16,505 bases of DNA from an uncultured Clostridia bacterium. Its GTDB lineage: Bacteria > Bacillota > Clostridia > TANB77 > CAG-508. The stretch is taken from the NCBI GenBank assembly GCA_934177795.1, contig CAKPPS010000027.1:1-16505 (forward strand), written 5' to 3'. Position numbers and translations under genes: made by a program. The notes under the pieces are model-generated. The model saw only the letters and a list, made by a program, of their open reading frames with translations, was not told where the DNA came from and did no database searches. Shown here one piece after another: positions 6,480-14,351 of the stretch; position 1 is the first letter of the stretch; each line of letters opens with the position of its first letter.

Positions 6480-7664
6480 ATGTTAGAAATATTAATAAAA
6501 AGAACAGAGAGTGAAAGACAAATAGCATTAGTAGAAAATGAAAAAATTATAGAATTTTATGATGAAAAAGAAAGTGAAGAGAAAAAAGAAGGAAATATAT
6601 ATGTTGGCGTAGTAAAAGATGTTGTAAAAGGAATGCAAGCAGCTTTTATAGATATTGGAATAGAAAAAAACAGTTTAATACATTTAAAAGATATATTAGA
6701 AAAAAAAGATGAAAAGATGGAAGAAGTAAATTTAAATCAAGAAATAACCAAAATAATAAAGCCAAATCAAAAATTATTAGTTCAAATCAAAAAAGATAGT
6801 AATGAAAGAAAAGGAGCTAGAACGTCTACACATATAAACTTACCAGGAAAATATGTAGTATTAATGCCAAATACAAATATAGTTACAATATCACAAAAAA
6901 TCAATAATGTTCAAGAACAAGAAAGATTGTTAAAAATAGTCAAAGAAAATATATCAAAAGAAAATGGCGCAATTATTCGAACATCTGCAGAAGGAAAAGA
7001 AAAAGAAGTAATAGAAGAAATTAAAAAATTAGAAAAAAAATGGCAGGAAATTTTTCAAAAAAGTAGACAGGAGAATATAAAAGCACCTAGGTTACTATAT
7101 AAAAGTGAAGATATAGTAGAAAAAATGTTAATTGATTTAGCAGATAAAAATGTAGATTCAGTTACAGTTAATGATAGTAGAGATTATAATCAAATATCAA
7201 ATATAAAAAGTGAAAATAAAGAATATAAAAATTTAAAAATCCTTATAAAAGGAGAACAATCAATTTTTGATAAATATAATTTAGAAAAACAAATATCAAA
7301 AATAAGTAATAGAAAAATATGGTTAAAATGTGGCGGATTTATAACTATAGATAAAACAGAAGCCTTAACAGCTATAGATGTAAATACTGGAAAATATACA
7401 GGAAATAAAACAATGGAAGATACAGCAGTTAAAGTTAATAAAGAAGCAACAGTTGAAATTGCCAAACAACTAAGAATGAGAGATATTGGTGGAATAATAA
7501 TAATAGATTACATAGATATGCAAAATGAAGAAGACAAAAAAGATGTAGAAAAAATATTAGTAGAAGAATTAAAAAAAGATAGAAGTAAAACACAAATAGA
7601 AGGATTTACAAAATTAGATTTAATGGAACTAACAAGAAAACATATTTGTAGTCATAAGTGTTAA
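6480..7664 (+). CDS. rng: Ribonuclease E/G family protein, short C-terminus
   Basis: A 394-residue endoribonuclease of the RNase E/G family for processing and decay of RNA. An S1-type RNA-binding part spans about residues 36-110 (NIYVGVVKDVVKGMQAAFIDIG). The IIRTSAEG block near 165-172 and the catalytic DNase-I-like part follow, with metal-binding Asp300 in ALTAIDVNTGKYTG and Asp343 in IIIIDYIDM. The protein ends at LTRKHICSHKC. In longer relatives the LTRK segment leads into the CPxCxG zinc link and a small dimer domain. Here the zinc-link block is absent, although two cysteines remain at the extreme end. The rimO ribosome-binding site follows at once, so nothing seems lost to a frameshift. 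It is cotranscribed between pth and rimO. Confidence 0.88.
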   Translation: MLEILIKRTESERQIALVENEKIIEFYDEKESEEKKEGNIYVGVVKDVVKGMQAAFIDIGIEKNSLIHLKDILEKKDEKMEEVNLNQEITKIIKPNQKLLVQIKKDSNERKGARTSTHINLPGKYVVLMPNTNIVTISQKINNVQEQERLLKIVKENISKENGAIIRTSAEGKEKEVIEEIKKLEKKWQEIFQKSRQENIKAPRLLYKSEDIVEKMLIDLADKNVDSVTVNDSRDYNQISNIKSENKEYKNLKILIKGEQSIFDKYNLEKQISKISNRKIWLKCGGFITIDKTEALTAIDVNTGKYTGNKTMEDTAVKVNKEATVEIAKQLRMRDIGGIIIIDYIDMQNEEDKKDVEKILVEELKKDRSKTQIEGFTKLDLMELTRKHICSHKC

Positions 7665-7681
7665 AGAAAAGAGGATTAGTA

Positions 7682-9049
7682 ATGAATGTAGGCTTTATAT
7701 CATTAGGATGTAGTAAAAATTTGATAGATACAGAAAACGTAATAGGAATATTTAAGAATAATAGATATACTGTAGTAAATGATGAAACAAAGGCAGATAT
7801 TATAGTAATAAATACCTGTGGATTCATAGAATCAGCTAAAGAAGAGGCTATAAATACAATATTAGAAATGGCAGAATATAAAAAAGATAGATGTAAATAT
7901 CTAATAGTTATAGGTTGCTTAGTTCAAAGGTATTATGATGAACTAGTAAAAGAATTACCAGAAGTGGACTTATTTATAAAAATAGAAGATTATGATAAAT
8001 TGTGGGATAAGATAGAGGATTTAGTGAAAGCAGGTATAGTAGAAAAAAGTCATAAAAAAGCTAGTAAAAAGATTAGTGAAGTACTAGAAATGCCTATGTT
8101 TACACAAGAAGAATATTTAAGCAGAACTACAACTACAGGAAAAAATTATGCATATTTAAAAATAGGTGAGGGATGTAGCAATAAATGTACTTATTGTGCA
8201 ATACCATATATAAGAGGTCCATTTGTAAGTAGAACAATAGAAGATATTTTAGAAGAAGCAAAATTATTAGCAAAAAATGGAATAAGAGAGCTAATAGTAA
8301 TAGCACAAGATACAACTAAATATGGAGTCGATATATATGGAGAAACTAAATTAGCAGAATTATTACAAAAATTATCTGAAATAGATGGTATAAAATGGAT
8401 TAGATTTTTATATTCATATCCAGAAGGAATAACAGACGAACTAATCAAAACAGTAAGAGATAATAAGAAAATATCAAAATATTTTGATATACCAATACAA
8501 CACATATCAAATACAGTTCTAAAAAGAATGAATAGGAAAACTAATAAAAATCAAATAGAAGAATTATTAGATAAAATTAGAACTCAAATTCCAGATGTAA
8601 CATTAAGGACTAGTTTAATAGTTGGATTTCCAGGAGAGACACAAGAAGATTTTGAAGAGTTAAATAACTTTATAAAAAAAGCTAAATTTGATAAATTAGG
8701 AACATTTATGTATTCAAAAGAAGATGGAACACCTGCAGAAAAATTACCAAATCAAATTCATGGAAATACAAAAAAATCAAGATATAATAAGATAATGCAA
8801 GCTCAACAAGAAATATCAAAAAATATTCAAAATCAAAAAATTGGAAAAGAATATGAAGTATTAATAGAAGATGTATCGTTTGATGGTAAATATTACATAG
8901 GAAGAACAATGCAAGATGTACCAGAAATTGATGGTATTGTATATGTGAAAAATACAGGAAATAAAAAAGCAGAAGAAATATTAAATAAATTTATAACTTG
9001 TAAAATAATAGATGTAAGTAATTATGATTTAATTGCAGAAATGATTTAA
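7682..9049 (+). CDS. rimO: Ribosomal protein S12 methylthiotransferase RimO
   Basis: A 455-residue radical-SAM enzyme that adds a methylthio group to the conserved aspartate of ribosomal protein S12. The N-terminal MTTase domain begins MNVGFISLGCSKNLIDTE and carries the three cluster cysteines Cys10, Cys46 and Cys79. The radical-SAM cluster motif CxxxCxxC is at Cys165, Cys169 and Cys172 in GEGCSNKCTYCAIPYIRG. A TRAM-like domain fills roughly residues 390-455. SLGCSKN and the AIPYIRG context favour RimO over MiaB/MtaB. ATG 7682 is chosen because AGAGG lies seven bases upstream; an in-frame GTG at 7658 overlaps the preceding gene and has no site. It follows the RNase gene by 17 bases. Confidence 0.95.
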   Translation: MNVGFISLGCSKNLIDTENVIGIFKNNRYTVVNDETKADIIVINTCGFIESAKEEAINTILEMAEYKKDRCKYLIVIGCLVQRYYDELVKELPEVDLFIKIEDYDKLWDKIEDLVKAGIVEKSHKKASKKISEVLEMPMFTQEEYLSRTTTTGKNYAYLKIGEGCSNKCTYCAIPYIRGPFVSRTIEDILEEAKLLAKNGIRELIVIAQDTTKYGVDIYGETKLAELLQKLSEIDGIKWIRFLYSYPEGITDELIKTVRDNKKISKYFDIPIQHISNTVLKRMNRKTNKNQIEELLDKIRTQIPDVTLRTSLIVGFPGETQEDFEELNNFIKKAKFDKLGTFMYSKEDGTPAEKLPNQIHGNTKKSRYNKIMQAQQEISKNIQNQKIGKEYEVLIEDVSFDGKYYIGRTMQDVPEIDGIVYVKNTGNKKAEEILNKFITCKIIDVSNYDLIAEMI

Positions 9050-9109
9050 AAATATGTTTATAGGTAAAACTATTAAAAACCTAAATATAGTATGTAAGGA
9101 ATATAGAAA

Positions 9110-10117
9110 ATGAAAAAGAGAATATTAACAGGAGATAGACCAACAGGAAAACTTCATATAGGACATTATTTTGGCTCATTAAAGAAAAGAGTAGAAATGC
9201 AAAATAGTGGAAATTATGATATGTACATATTAATAGCAGATGTACAGGCATTAACAGATAATTTCAATAATCCAGAAAAAGTTAGAAAAAATGTAAGAGA
9301 ATTAGCAATGGATTATTTATCTGCAGGGATAGACCCAGAAAAGACAACAATATATATTCAATCAATGATACCAGAAACAGCAGAATTAACAGTGTATTAT
9401 TCTAATTTAGTAACAATATCAAGACTACAAAGAAACCCTACAGTAAAAACAGAAATAGCACAAAAAAAAGACTTATTTGGAGAAAGTGTAACTTATGGAT
9501 TTTTAGGATATCCAGTAAGTCAAGCAGCAGATATTACAACATTTATGGGAGAACTTGTTCCAGCAGGTGAAGACCAAGAACCATTAATAGAACAATGTAG
9601 AGAAATTGTTAGAAAATTTAATAATATTTATGGAGATGTACTAGTAGAGCCACAAATAGTTTTATCAGAAGGAAAAAGGATTAAAGGATTAGACGGAAAT
9701 GAAAAAATGGGTAAATCTTTAGGAAATGCTATATATCTATCAGACTCAGAAGAGGAAATTAAGAAAAAAGTTATGAGTGCAGTAACAGATCCTAATAGAA
9801 TAAAAAAAGATGATTTAGGAAATCCTGATATTTGTATGGTTGCATATTATCATAAATTATTTTCAAGTGAAGAAGAAATAGATAATGTATGTAATGAATG
9901 CAGAGAAGGAAAAAGAGGATGTGTAGCTTGTAAGAAGCAACTAGCAGAAAATATAATTCAATATTTAAAACCAATAAGAGAAAAAAGAAAATATTATGAA
10001 GAACATCCAGAACAAATAGATAAAATTTTAAAAGAAGGAACACAAAAGGCTAGAGAAACAGCAAAACAAACAATGCAAAAAGTAAAAGAAGCAATGAAAT
10101 TAGATTATTTTGAATAA
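9110..10117 (+). CDS. trpS: Tryptophanyl-tRNA synthetase
   Basis: A 335-residue class I aminoacyl-tRNA synthetase that charges tRNA-Trp. The HIGH signature is intact at residues 16-19 (GKLHIGHYFGS). The second signature is KMGKS at 199-203, an accepted form of KMSKS in TrpRS. GDRPTGKLH near the N-terminus and YLGYPVSQAADI-like TFGLLGYP spacing (here GFLGYPVSQAADI) are TrpRS traits. Length is normal for the bacterial enzyme. AAGGA (9096-9100) precedes the start by nine bases. The 60-base gap after rimO is too short for a T-box leader, and no T-box sequence was seen, so control appears to come only from the operon promoter. Confidence 0.96.
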   Translation: MKKRILTGDRPTGKLHIGHYFGSLKKRVEMQNSGNYDMYILIADVQALTDNFNNPEKVRKNVRELAMDYLSAGIDPEKTTIYIQSMIPETAELTVYYSNLVTISRLQRNPTVKTEIAQKKDLFGESVTYGFLGYPVSQAADITTFMGELVPAGEDQEPLIEQCREIVRKFNNIYGDVLVEPQIVLSEGKRIKGLDGNEKMGKSLGNAIYLSDSEEEIKKKVMSAVTDPNRIKKDDLGNPDICMVAYYHKLFSSEEEIDNVCNECREGKRGCVACKKQLAENIIQYLKPIREKRKYYEEHPEQIDKILKEGTQKARETAKQTMQKVKEAMKLDYFE

Positions 10118-10136
10118 GTAAAAGAGGAGGATATAT

Positions 10137-11408
10137 ATGTTTACAGATTATACTAAAATAATTATAAAATCTGGAGATGGCGGAAATGGAGCAGTAGCCT
10201 TTAGACGTGAAAAATATGTTGCATCAGGAGGCCCTGATGGAGGAGATGGAGGAAAAGGTGGAGACATATATTTCCAAGTTGACAAAGATAAAAATACATT
10301 AATAGATTTTAGATATAATAAAAAATTTAAAGCTGGAAATGGTGAAAACGGAAGCGGTAGCCACTGTAACGGAAAGTATGGAAAAGATTTATATATAAAA
10401 GTACCGATAGGGACTGTTGTTAAAGATGTAGAAACAGGGAAAGTAGTTGCAGATTTGTCTCAACCTAATCAAACTGAATTAGTATTAAAAGGTGGAAGAG
10501 GTGGAAGAGGAAATTCACATTTTGCGACTTCTACACGTCAAACACCAAGATTTTCAGAAGATGGAGATAAAGGAGAAGAAAAAGAAGTTATCTTAGAATT
10601 AAAATTGCTTGCTGATGTAGGATTATTAGGATTTCCTAATGTCGGAAAATCAACATTTTTATCAGTAGTTACAGATGCTAAACCTAAAATAGCAAATTAT
10701 CATTTTACAACATTACAACCTAATTTAGGAGTTGTAAAAACAAAAAATGGTGATGGATTTGTTATTGCAGATATTCCAGGAATAATCGAAGGAGCAAGTG
10801 AAGGCGTAGGTTTAGGAATACAATTTTTAAGACATGTAGAAAGAACAAGATTACTATTACATTTCTTAGATATATCAGGACAAGAAGGAAGAAATCCAGT
10901 TGAAGATTTTTATGCAATAAATAAAGAATTAAAAAAATATAGTGAAAAATTAAGTAAAAGAAAACAAATAATAGTAGCAAATAAAATAGATGCAAAAAAT
11001 GATGAGTTGTTAGAAGAAGTAAAAAAATTAGCCCAAAAAGAAAATCTAGAAATATTTATGATTTCAGCAGCTACAAGACAAGGAGTACAAGAATTAATAG
11101 ATTATGTCTCAGAAACATTAAAAACATTACCAAAAGAAGAATTAATAGAAATAGAAGATAGAAAAGTATATACACTTGAAGAGAAGGAAAATGATTGGAC
11201 AATTAAAGTAGAAGATGGTGTATTTATAGTTTCTGGAAGAGCTGTACAAAGATTAATGGGAAGAGTTAATATAGAAGATAATGAATCTATGTATTATTTA
11301 CAAAAATGTTTAAAAAATATGGGAATAGATGATAAACTAAAAGAATTAGGAGTTTGCGAAGGTGATACTGTAATAGTAGATGAATGGGAATTAGAATGGT
11401 ATGAATAG
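10137..11408 (+). CDS. obg: GTPase Obg/CgtA
   Basis: A 423-residue GTPase of large-subunit ribosome assembly, also tied to stress and sporulation control in Bacillus. The Gly-rich Obg fold covers residues 1-158 (GDGGNGAVAFRREK, GGPDGGDGGKGGD, GGRGGRGNSHFAT). The G domain follows with P-loop GFPNVGKST (165-173), G3 DIPGIIEG (212-219) and G4 NKID (282-285). A C-terminal OCT domain covers about 345-423. The strong AGAGGAGG at 10123-10130 lies six bases before ATG 10137. It is the last gene of the pth operon and is followed by a terminator. Confidence 0.97.
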   Translation: MFTDYTKIIIKSGDGGNGAVAFRREKYVASGGPDGGDGGKGGDIYFQVDKDKNTLIDFRYNKKFKAGNGENGSGSHCNGKYGKDLYIKVPIGTVVKDVETGKVVADLSQPNQTELVLKGGRGGRGNSHFATSTRQTPRFSEDGDKGEEKEVILELKLLADVGLLGFPNVGKSTFLSVVTDAKPKIANYHFTTLQPNLGVVKTKNGDGFVIADIPGIIEGASEGVGLGIQFLRHVERTRLLLHFLDISGQEGRNPVEDFYAINKELKKYSEKLSKRKQIIVANKIDAKNDELLEEVKKLAQKENLEIFMISAATRQGVQELIDYVSETLKTLPKEELIEIEDRKVYTLEEKENDWTIKVEDGVFIVSGRAVQRLMGRVNIEDNESMYYLQKCLKNMGIDDKLKELGVCEGDTVIVDEWELEWYE

Positions 11409-11426
11409 ACAGTAAATGTGATAGAG

Positions 11427-11468
11427 AAAATGTAATACAAAATCAATGTTACAATTGTATTACATTTT
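11427..11468 (+). terminator. Rho-independent terminator of the pth-obg operon
   Basis: A perfect 14-bp stem pairs AAAATGTAATACAA (11427-11440) with TTGTATTACATTTT (11455-11468) around a 14-base loop. The terminal T run is only four bases, so termination may be partial. Confidence 0.7.
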
Positions 11469-11477
11469 CAAAAAATG

Positions 11478-11506
11478 TTGAAATATCTGCATAATTTAAG
11501 TATAAT
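11478..11506 (+). promoter_or_regulatory. Sigma-A promoter of the HD-like/EndoQ operon
   Basis: TTGAAA (11478-11483), a 17-base spacer and TATAAT (11501-11506), 34 bases before the next start codon. It lies ten bases after the obg terminator stem. Confidence 0.8.
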
Positions 11507-11540
11507 AAAATTGTATGAACAATAACTAAGGAGGAAACGA

Positions 11541-12329
11541 ATGAACACATTTGCTGATTATATTCTTGAAGAAAAAGATTTAGCATGTAAAATGGAAATA
11601 ACATATTATTTAGCTAAAAAAACAAAGATTTTTTTTGATAAATCAATAATATTTAAAACAGAAATAGCAAGAATGTTTATAGATTATATGAAAATCGAAG
11701 TAGATAGAAACTTAGTTTTAACAGCATGTCTGTTGTGCAATTGTAAAAAGATAGATAATGCACAAAATTTGGAACAAGTACATTTATATGCAAAAAATGG
11801 AGCAGAATATTTATCAACATTAGGATTTGATAAAAAATTTTGCAAAATTTGCGAGGAAGTTAATAGATATAGTAATAGTAATCCAAGAGAAAAAGAAAGT
11901 GATGTTCTAGAATTAGTAGACCAGTTTAGTGGAATGATTTTAGACAGACCAGAAAGAATTGGATTTAAACCTGATGAAGCTTTAGTATTATTAGAACATA
12001 GAAATTTAAAGGACAAGTATAACAGATTTTTGCATACTTTTGAAGAATTCGTAAAAATGATGCAAAATATAGAACTAAAAGAAGCAACATCAATGAAATC
12101 ATTAATAAGACTAGAAAAAATATATTATGATTCAAAAGATATAAAAACTTTTATAAAAAAAGTTTGCTATGATTATCAAAATCAAATAAATAAAGCATTT
12201 AAGGAATATAGTCAAAATCTAAAAGAAGAAATGTTTAAAGATAAAGAACAAAATAGACCTTTATTTAGTGAAGAGACAACTAAAAAAATATTAGCTCATA
12301 TAGCAGAAGAAAATATGCAAGAAGAATAA
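11541..12329 (+). CDS. Degenerate HD/HD-GYP-like protein (probably non-catalytic)
   Basis: A 262-residue soluble protein preceded by AAGGAGG. I do not know a characterised homologue, but the middle reads like an HD-GYP domain that has lost its chemistry. LLCNCKK (64-70) takes the place of LLHDIGK, so the HD metal pair is Cys66-Asn67. GAEYLSTLGFDKKFCKICEEV (from 87) matches the helix before the HHE motif, but VNRYSNSNP stands where the second histidines and GYP should be. VLELVDQFSGMILDRPERIGFKPDEAL (122-147) matches the family's D-xF-A-M-T-x-RPYR segment and keeps Asp127. The last third is Lys/Glu-rich and helical. It could bind a cyclic dinucleotide or a partner protein without hydrolysing it (inference). 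It is cotranscribed with the EndoQ gene 25 bases downstream. Confidence 0.55.
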   Translation: MNTFADYILEEKDLACKMEITYYLAKKTKIFFDKSIIFKTEIARMFIDYMKIEVDRNLVLTACLLCNCKKIDNAQNLEQVHLYAKNGAEYLSTLGFDKKFCKICEEVNRYSNSNPREKESDVLELVDQFSGMILDRPERIGFKPDEALVLLEHRNLKDKYNRFLHTFEEFVKMMQNIELKEATSMKSLIRLEKIYYDSKDIKTFIKKVCYDYQNQINKAFKEYSQNLKEEMFKDKEQNRPLFSEETTKKILAHIAEENMQEE

Positions 12330-12354
12330 GAAGGCAAAAAGGAGAAAATAAAAA

Positions 12355-13542
12355 ATGTATGAAATATTTGCAGATTTACATGTACATATAGGAAGAAGTG
12401 AAAACGGAAAACCAATAAAAATAACAGCAGCAAAATCATTAAATTTTGCTAATATAGCTAAAGAATGTGCAGAAAGAAAAGGAATTAATGTTGTAGGAAT
12501 TATAGATTGTGCATCACCTTATGTAATTGAAGATATAGAAAACTTTCTAAAGACAGGAGAAGCTTATGAATTAGAAGATGGAGGAATAATTTACAAAGAC
12601 AAGGTATGTATCTTATTAGGAAGCGAAGTAGAGACGTCAGAAATAAGCAGAAATGGAAAAAAAGGAGCAGCACATAATATTTGTTTCTTTCCACATTTAA
12701 TAGATATAAAAGGATTCTCACAAGAATTAAGCAAACATTTAAAAAATATCACATTGAGTACACAAAGAACAGATTTATCTGGATATGAACTAATAGATAT
12801 GGTAGAAAAATATAATGGAATACTAATTCCGGCCCATATATTTACACCACATAAAAGCTATTATGGAAATTGTACTGACAGATTAGAAAATATATTTAAA
12901 GAAAAATATAATAAAATATTTGCAGTAGAATTAGGATTAAGTTCAGATACATATTTAGCAGATATGATTTCAGAATTAGAAAATAAGGCATTTGTAACAA
13001 ATTCAGATGCACACTCATTGCCTAAAATAGCAAGAGAATATAATAAAATGCAAGTAGAAGACATATCATTTAAAGAAATAGTAAAAGCTTTAAAAAATGA
13101 AGATGGAAGAAAAATAATTGCAAATTATGGATTAGATCCTAAATTAGGAAAATATCATAGAACATATTGTGATGATTGTGAAAAAGCAATAGAAACAACA
13201 GAACCTGTTGAAACATGTCCTTATTGTGGAGGAAAAAATGTCACTTTTGGAGTTTTTGATAGAATAGAACTTATTAGTGATAAAAAACAATCTCAAAGTC
13301 CAAAAAATAGACCACCATACATATATCAAATACCATTAGGATTTATTCCAGGAGTTGGAGGTAAGACTATATCAAAACTATTAGATAATTTTGATACAGA
13401 AATGAATATATTACATAAACTATCTAAAGATGATATAGAAGCAATAGTAGGAGAAAAATTGGCAACAACTATAGATAAAGCAAGAAAGGGAGAATGTAAA
13501 GTACAATCTGGTGGTGGAGGCAATTATGGAAAAGTAGTATAA
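12355..13542 (+). CDS. yqxK: Endonuclease Q family DNA repair nuclease (PHP domain)
   Basis: A 395-residue protein of the EndoQ/YqxK family. Characterised members cut DNA 5' of deaminated bases (uracil, hypoxanthine, xanthine) and abasic sites. The PHP metal centre is visible: ADLHVHIGRS (Asp7, His9, His11), GSEVETSE (Glu89), PAHIFTP (His159) and NSDAHS (Asp216, His218). A four-cysteine zinc finger follows (Cys270, Cys273, Cys286, Cys289 in CDDC...CPYC). Then come FDRIELISD and IPLGFIPGVGGKTISKLL (helix-hairpin-helix-like), as in the family, with a Gly-rich tail. In B. subtilis yqxK also lies just before spoIIM and near xerD, which strongly supports the assignment. AAGGAG lies upstream of ATG 12355. 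Confidence 0.87.
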   Translation: MYEIFADLHVHIGRSENGKPIKITAAKSLNFANIAKECAERKGINVVGIIDCASPYVIEDIENFLKTGEAYELEDGGIIYKDKVCILLGSEVETSEISRNGKKGAAHNICFFPHLIDIKGFSQELSKHLKNITLSTQRTDLSGYELIDMVEKYNGILIPAHIFTPHKSYYGNCTDRLENIFKEKYNKIFAVELGLSSDTYLADMISELENKAFVTNSDAHSLPKIAREYNKMQVEDISFKEIVKALKNEDGRKIIANYGLDPKLGKYHRTYCDDCEKAIETTEPVETCPYCGGKNVTFGVFDRIELISDKKQSQSPKNRPPYIYQIPLGFIPGVGGKTISKLLDNFDTEMNILHKLSKDDIEAIVGEKLATTIDKARKGECKVQSGGGGNYGKVV

Positions 13543-13606
13543 TAATAGTTCTATAAATCTTTTTATTGAATACACATTATGTATAAACAATAAGGAGATT
13601 TTTTTT

Positions 13607-14254
13607 ATGAAAAAAAATGTAGGTGTAAAGACTTTTAAAGTAATAAAGGAACATATAATAAATAATAAAAAAAGTTATATCATATTCTTTTTATTATTTA
13701 TTATAGGAATATTTGCTGGTGTATTTTTTATAAATAATTTACAAGAGCCAGCAAAAAGTGAAATTACAAATTATTTAAATGAATTTATGACAAAATTTAA
13801 AGAAATCCAAGCAGCCAACAGTCTAAATCAAGTAGAACTGATAAAAGATTCAATAATTCAAAACACAATACTAGCAATACTATTATGGTTTTTTGGAACC
13901 ACAGTAATAGGAATACCAGTAGTATTTGGAATTGTACTATATCGTGGATTTTGTTTGGGATATACGATTTCTTTATGTGTATCAATAATGGGAACTGGAA
14001 AAGGAATAATTTTTATATTATCAACATTATTATTACAAAACATATTGTTTATTCCAGCTATTTTAGCATTAGCGGTAAGTGGCTTTAAATTATATAAATC
14101 AATAGTTAAAGATAAGAGAAAAGAAAATATAAGAATAGAAATATTAAGACACACGATATTTTCTGTTATAATGTTAGGCGTTTTAATTATCTCATCAATA
14201 ATAGAAGGATTTATGTCTACAAATCTTTTAAAAATGATAATTAAATATTTTTAA
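13607..14254 (+). CDS. spoIIM: Stage II sporulation protein M
   Basis: A 215-residue integral membrane protein of the SpoIIM family. With SpoIID and SpoIIP it forms the engulfment machinery that thins and removes septal peptidoglycan so the mother cell can wrap the forespore. Hydrophobic segments: TM1 about 24-43, a 40-residue outer loop (LQEPAKSEITNYLNEF), a long hydrophobic block about 84-128, another about 132-160, and the last about 182-203. A PVVFGIVLYRGFCLGY segment at 104-119 is typical of the family. Length matches B. subtilis SpoIIM. AAGGAG (13592-13597) sits nine bases before ATG. The order EndoQ-spoIIM-xerD matches Bacillus, minus yqzK and fur. I found no convincing sigma-E promoter in the 64-base gap. 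Confidence 0.9.
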   Translation: MKKNVGVKTFKVIKEHIINNKKSYIIFFLLFIIGIFAGVFFINNLQEPAKSEITNYLNEFMTKFKEIQAANSLNQVELIKDSIIQNTILAILLWFFGTTVIGIPVVFGIVLYRGFCLGYTISLCVSIMGTGKGIIFILSTLLLQNILFIPAILALAVSGFKLYKSIVKDKRKENIRIEILRHTIFSVIMLGVLIISSIIEGFMSTNLLKMIIKYF

Positions 14255-14263
14255 AAAATATCG

Positions 14264-14284
14264 AAAAATGTATTTACATTTTTT
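14264..14284 (+). terminator. Weak terminator-like hairpin after spoIIM
   Basis: AAAAATGT (14264-14271) pairs with ACATTTTT (14276-14283) around an ATTT loop and ends in T. The stem is almost all A/T and overlaps the -35 of the proposed xerD promoter, so it may be only partly active. Confidence 0.4.
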
Positions 14285-14301
14285 AAATTGTTTGATATAA
14301 C
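14273..14301 (+). promoter_or_regulatory. Probable promoter of xerD
   Basis: TTTACA (14273-14278), a 17-base spacer and TATAAC (14296-14301), 50 bases before the xerD start. It would let this recombinase be made in growth, independently of spoIIM. Confidence 0.55.
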
Positions 14302-14351
14302 ATATATGGTTTATGTAAATAACTAAAAAAACATAGAGGTAGGGGTAAAAA

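Noticed and set aside
9050..9109. T-box leader before trpS
   Set aside because: The gap is only 60 bases and lacks the AGGGTGGnACCGCG-type core. Only a weak ATAGGT/ACCTAA pairing is seen.
13543..13606. Sigma-E promoter for spoIIM (ATACACA near 13570)
   Set aside because: The match to CATACANT is partial and the -35 is only a generic ATA; too weak to call.
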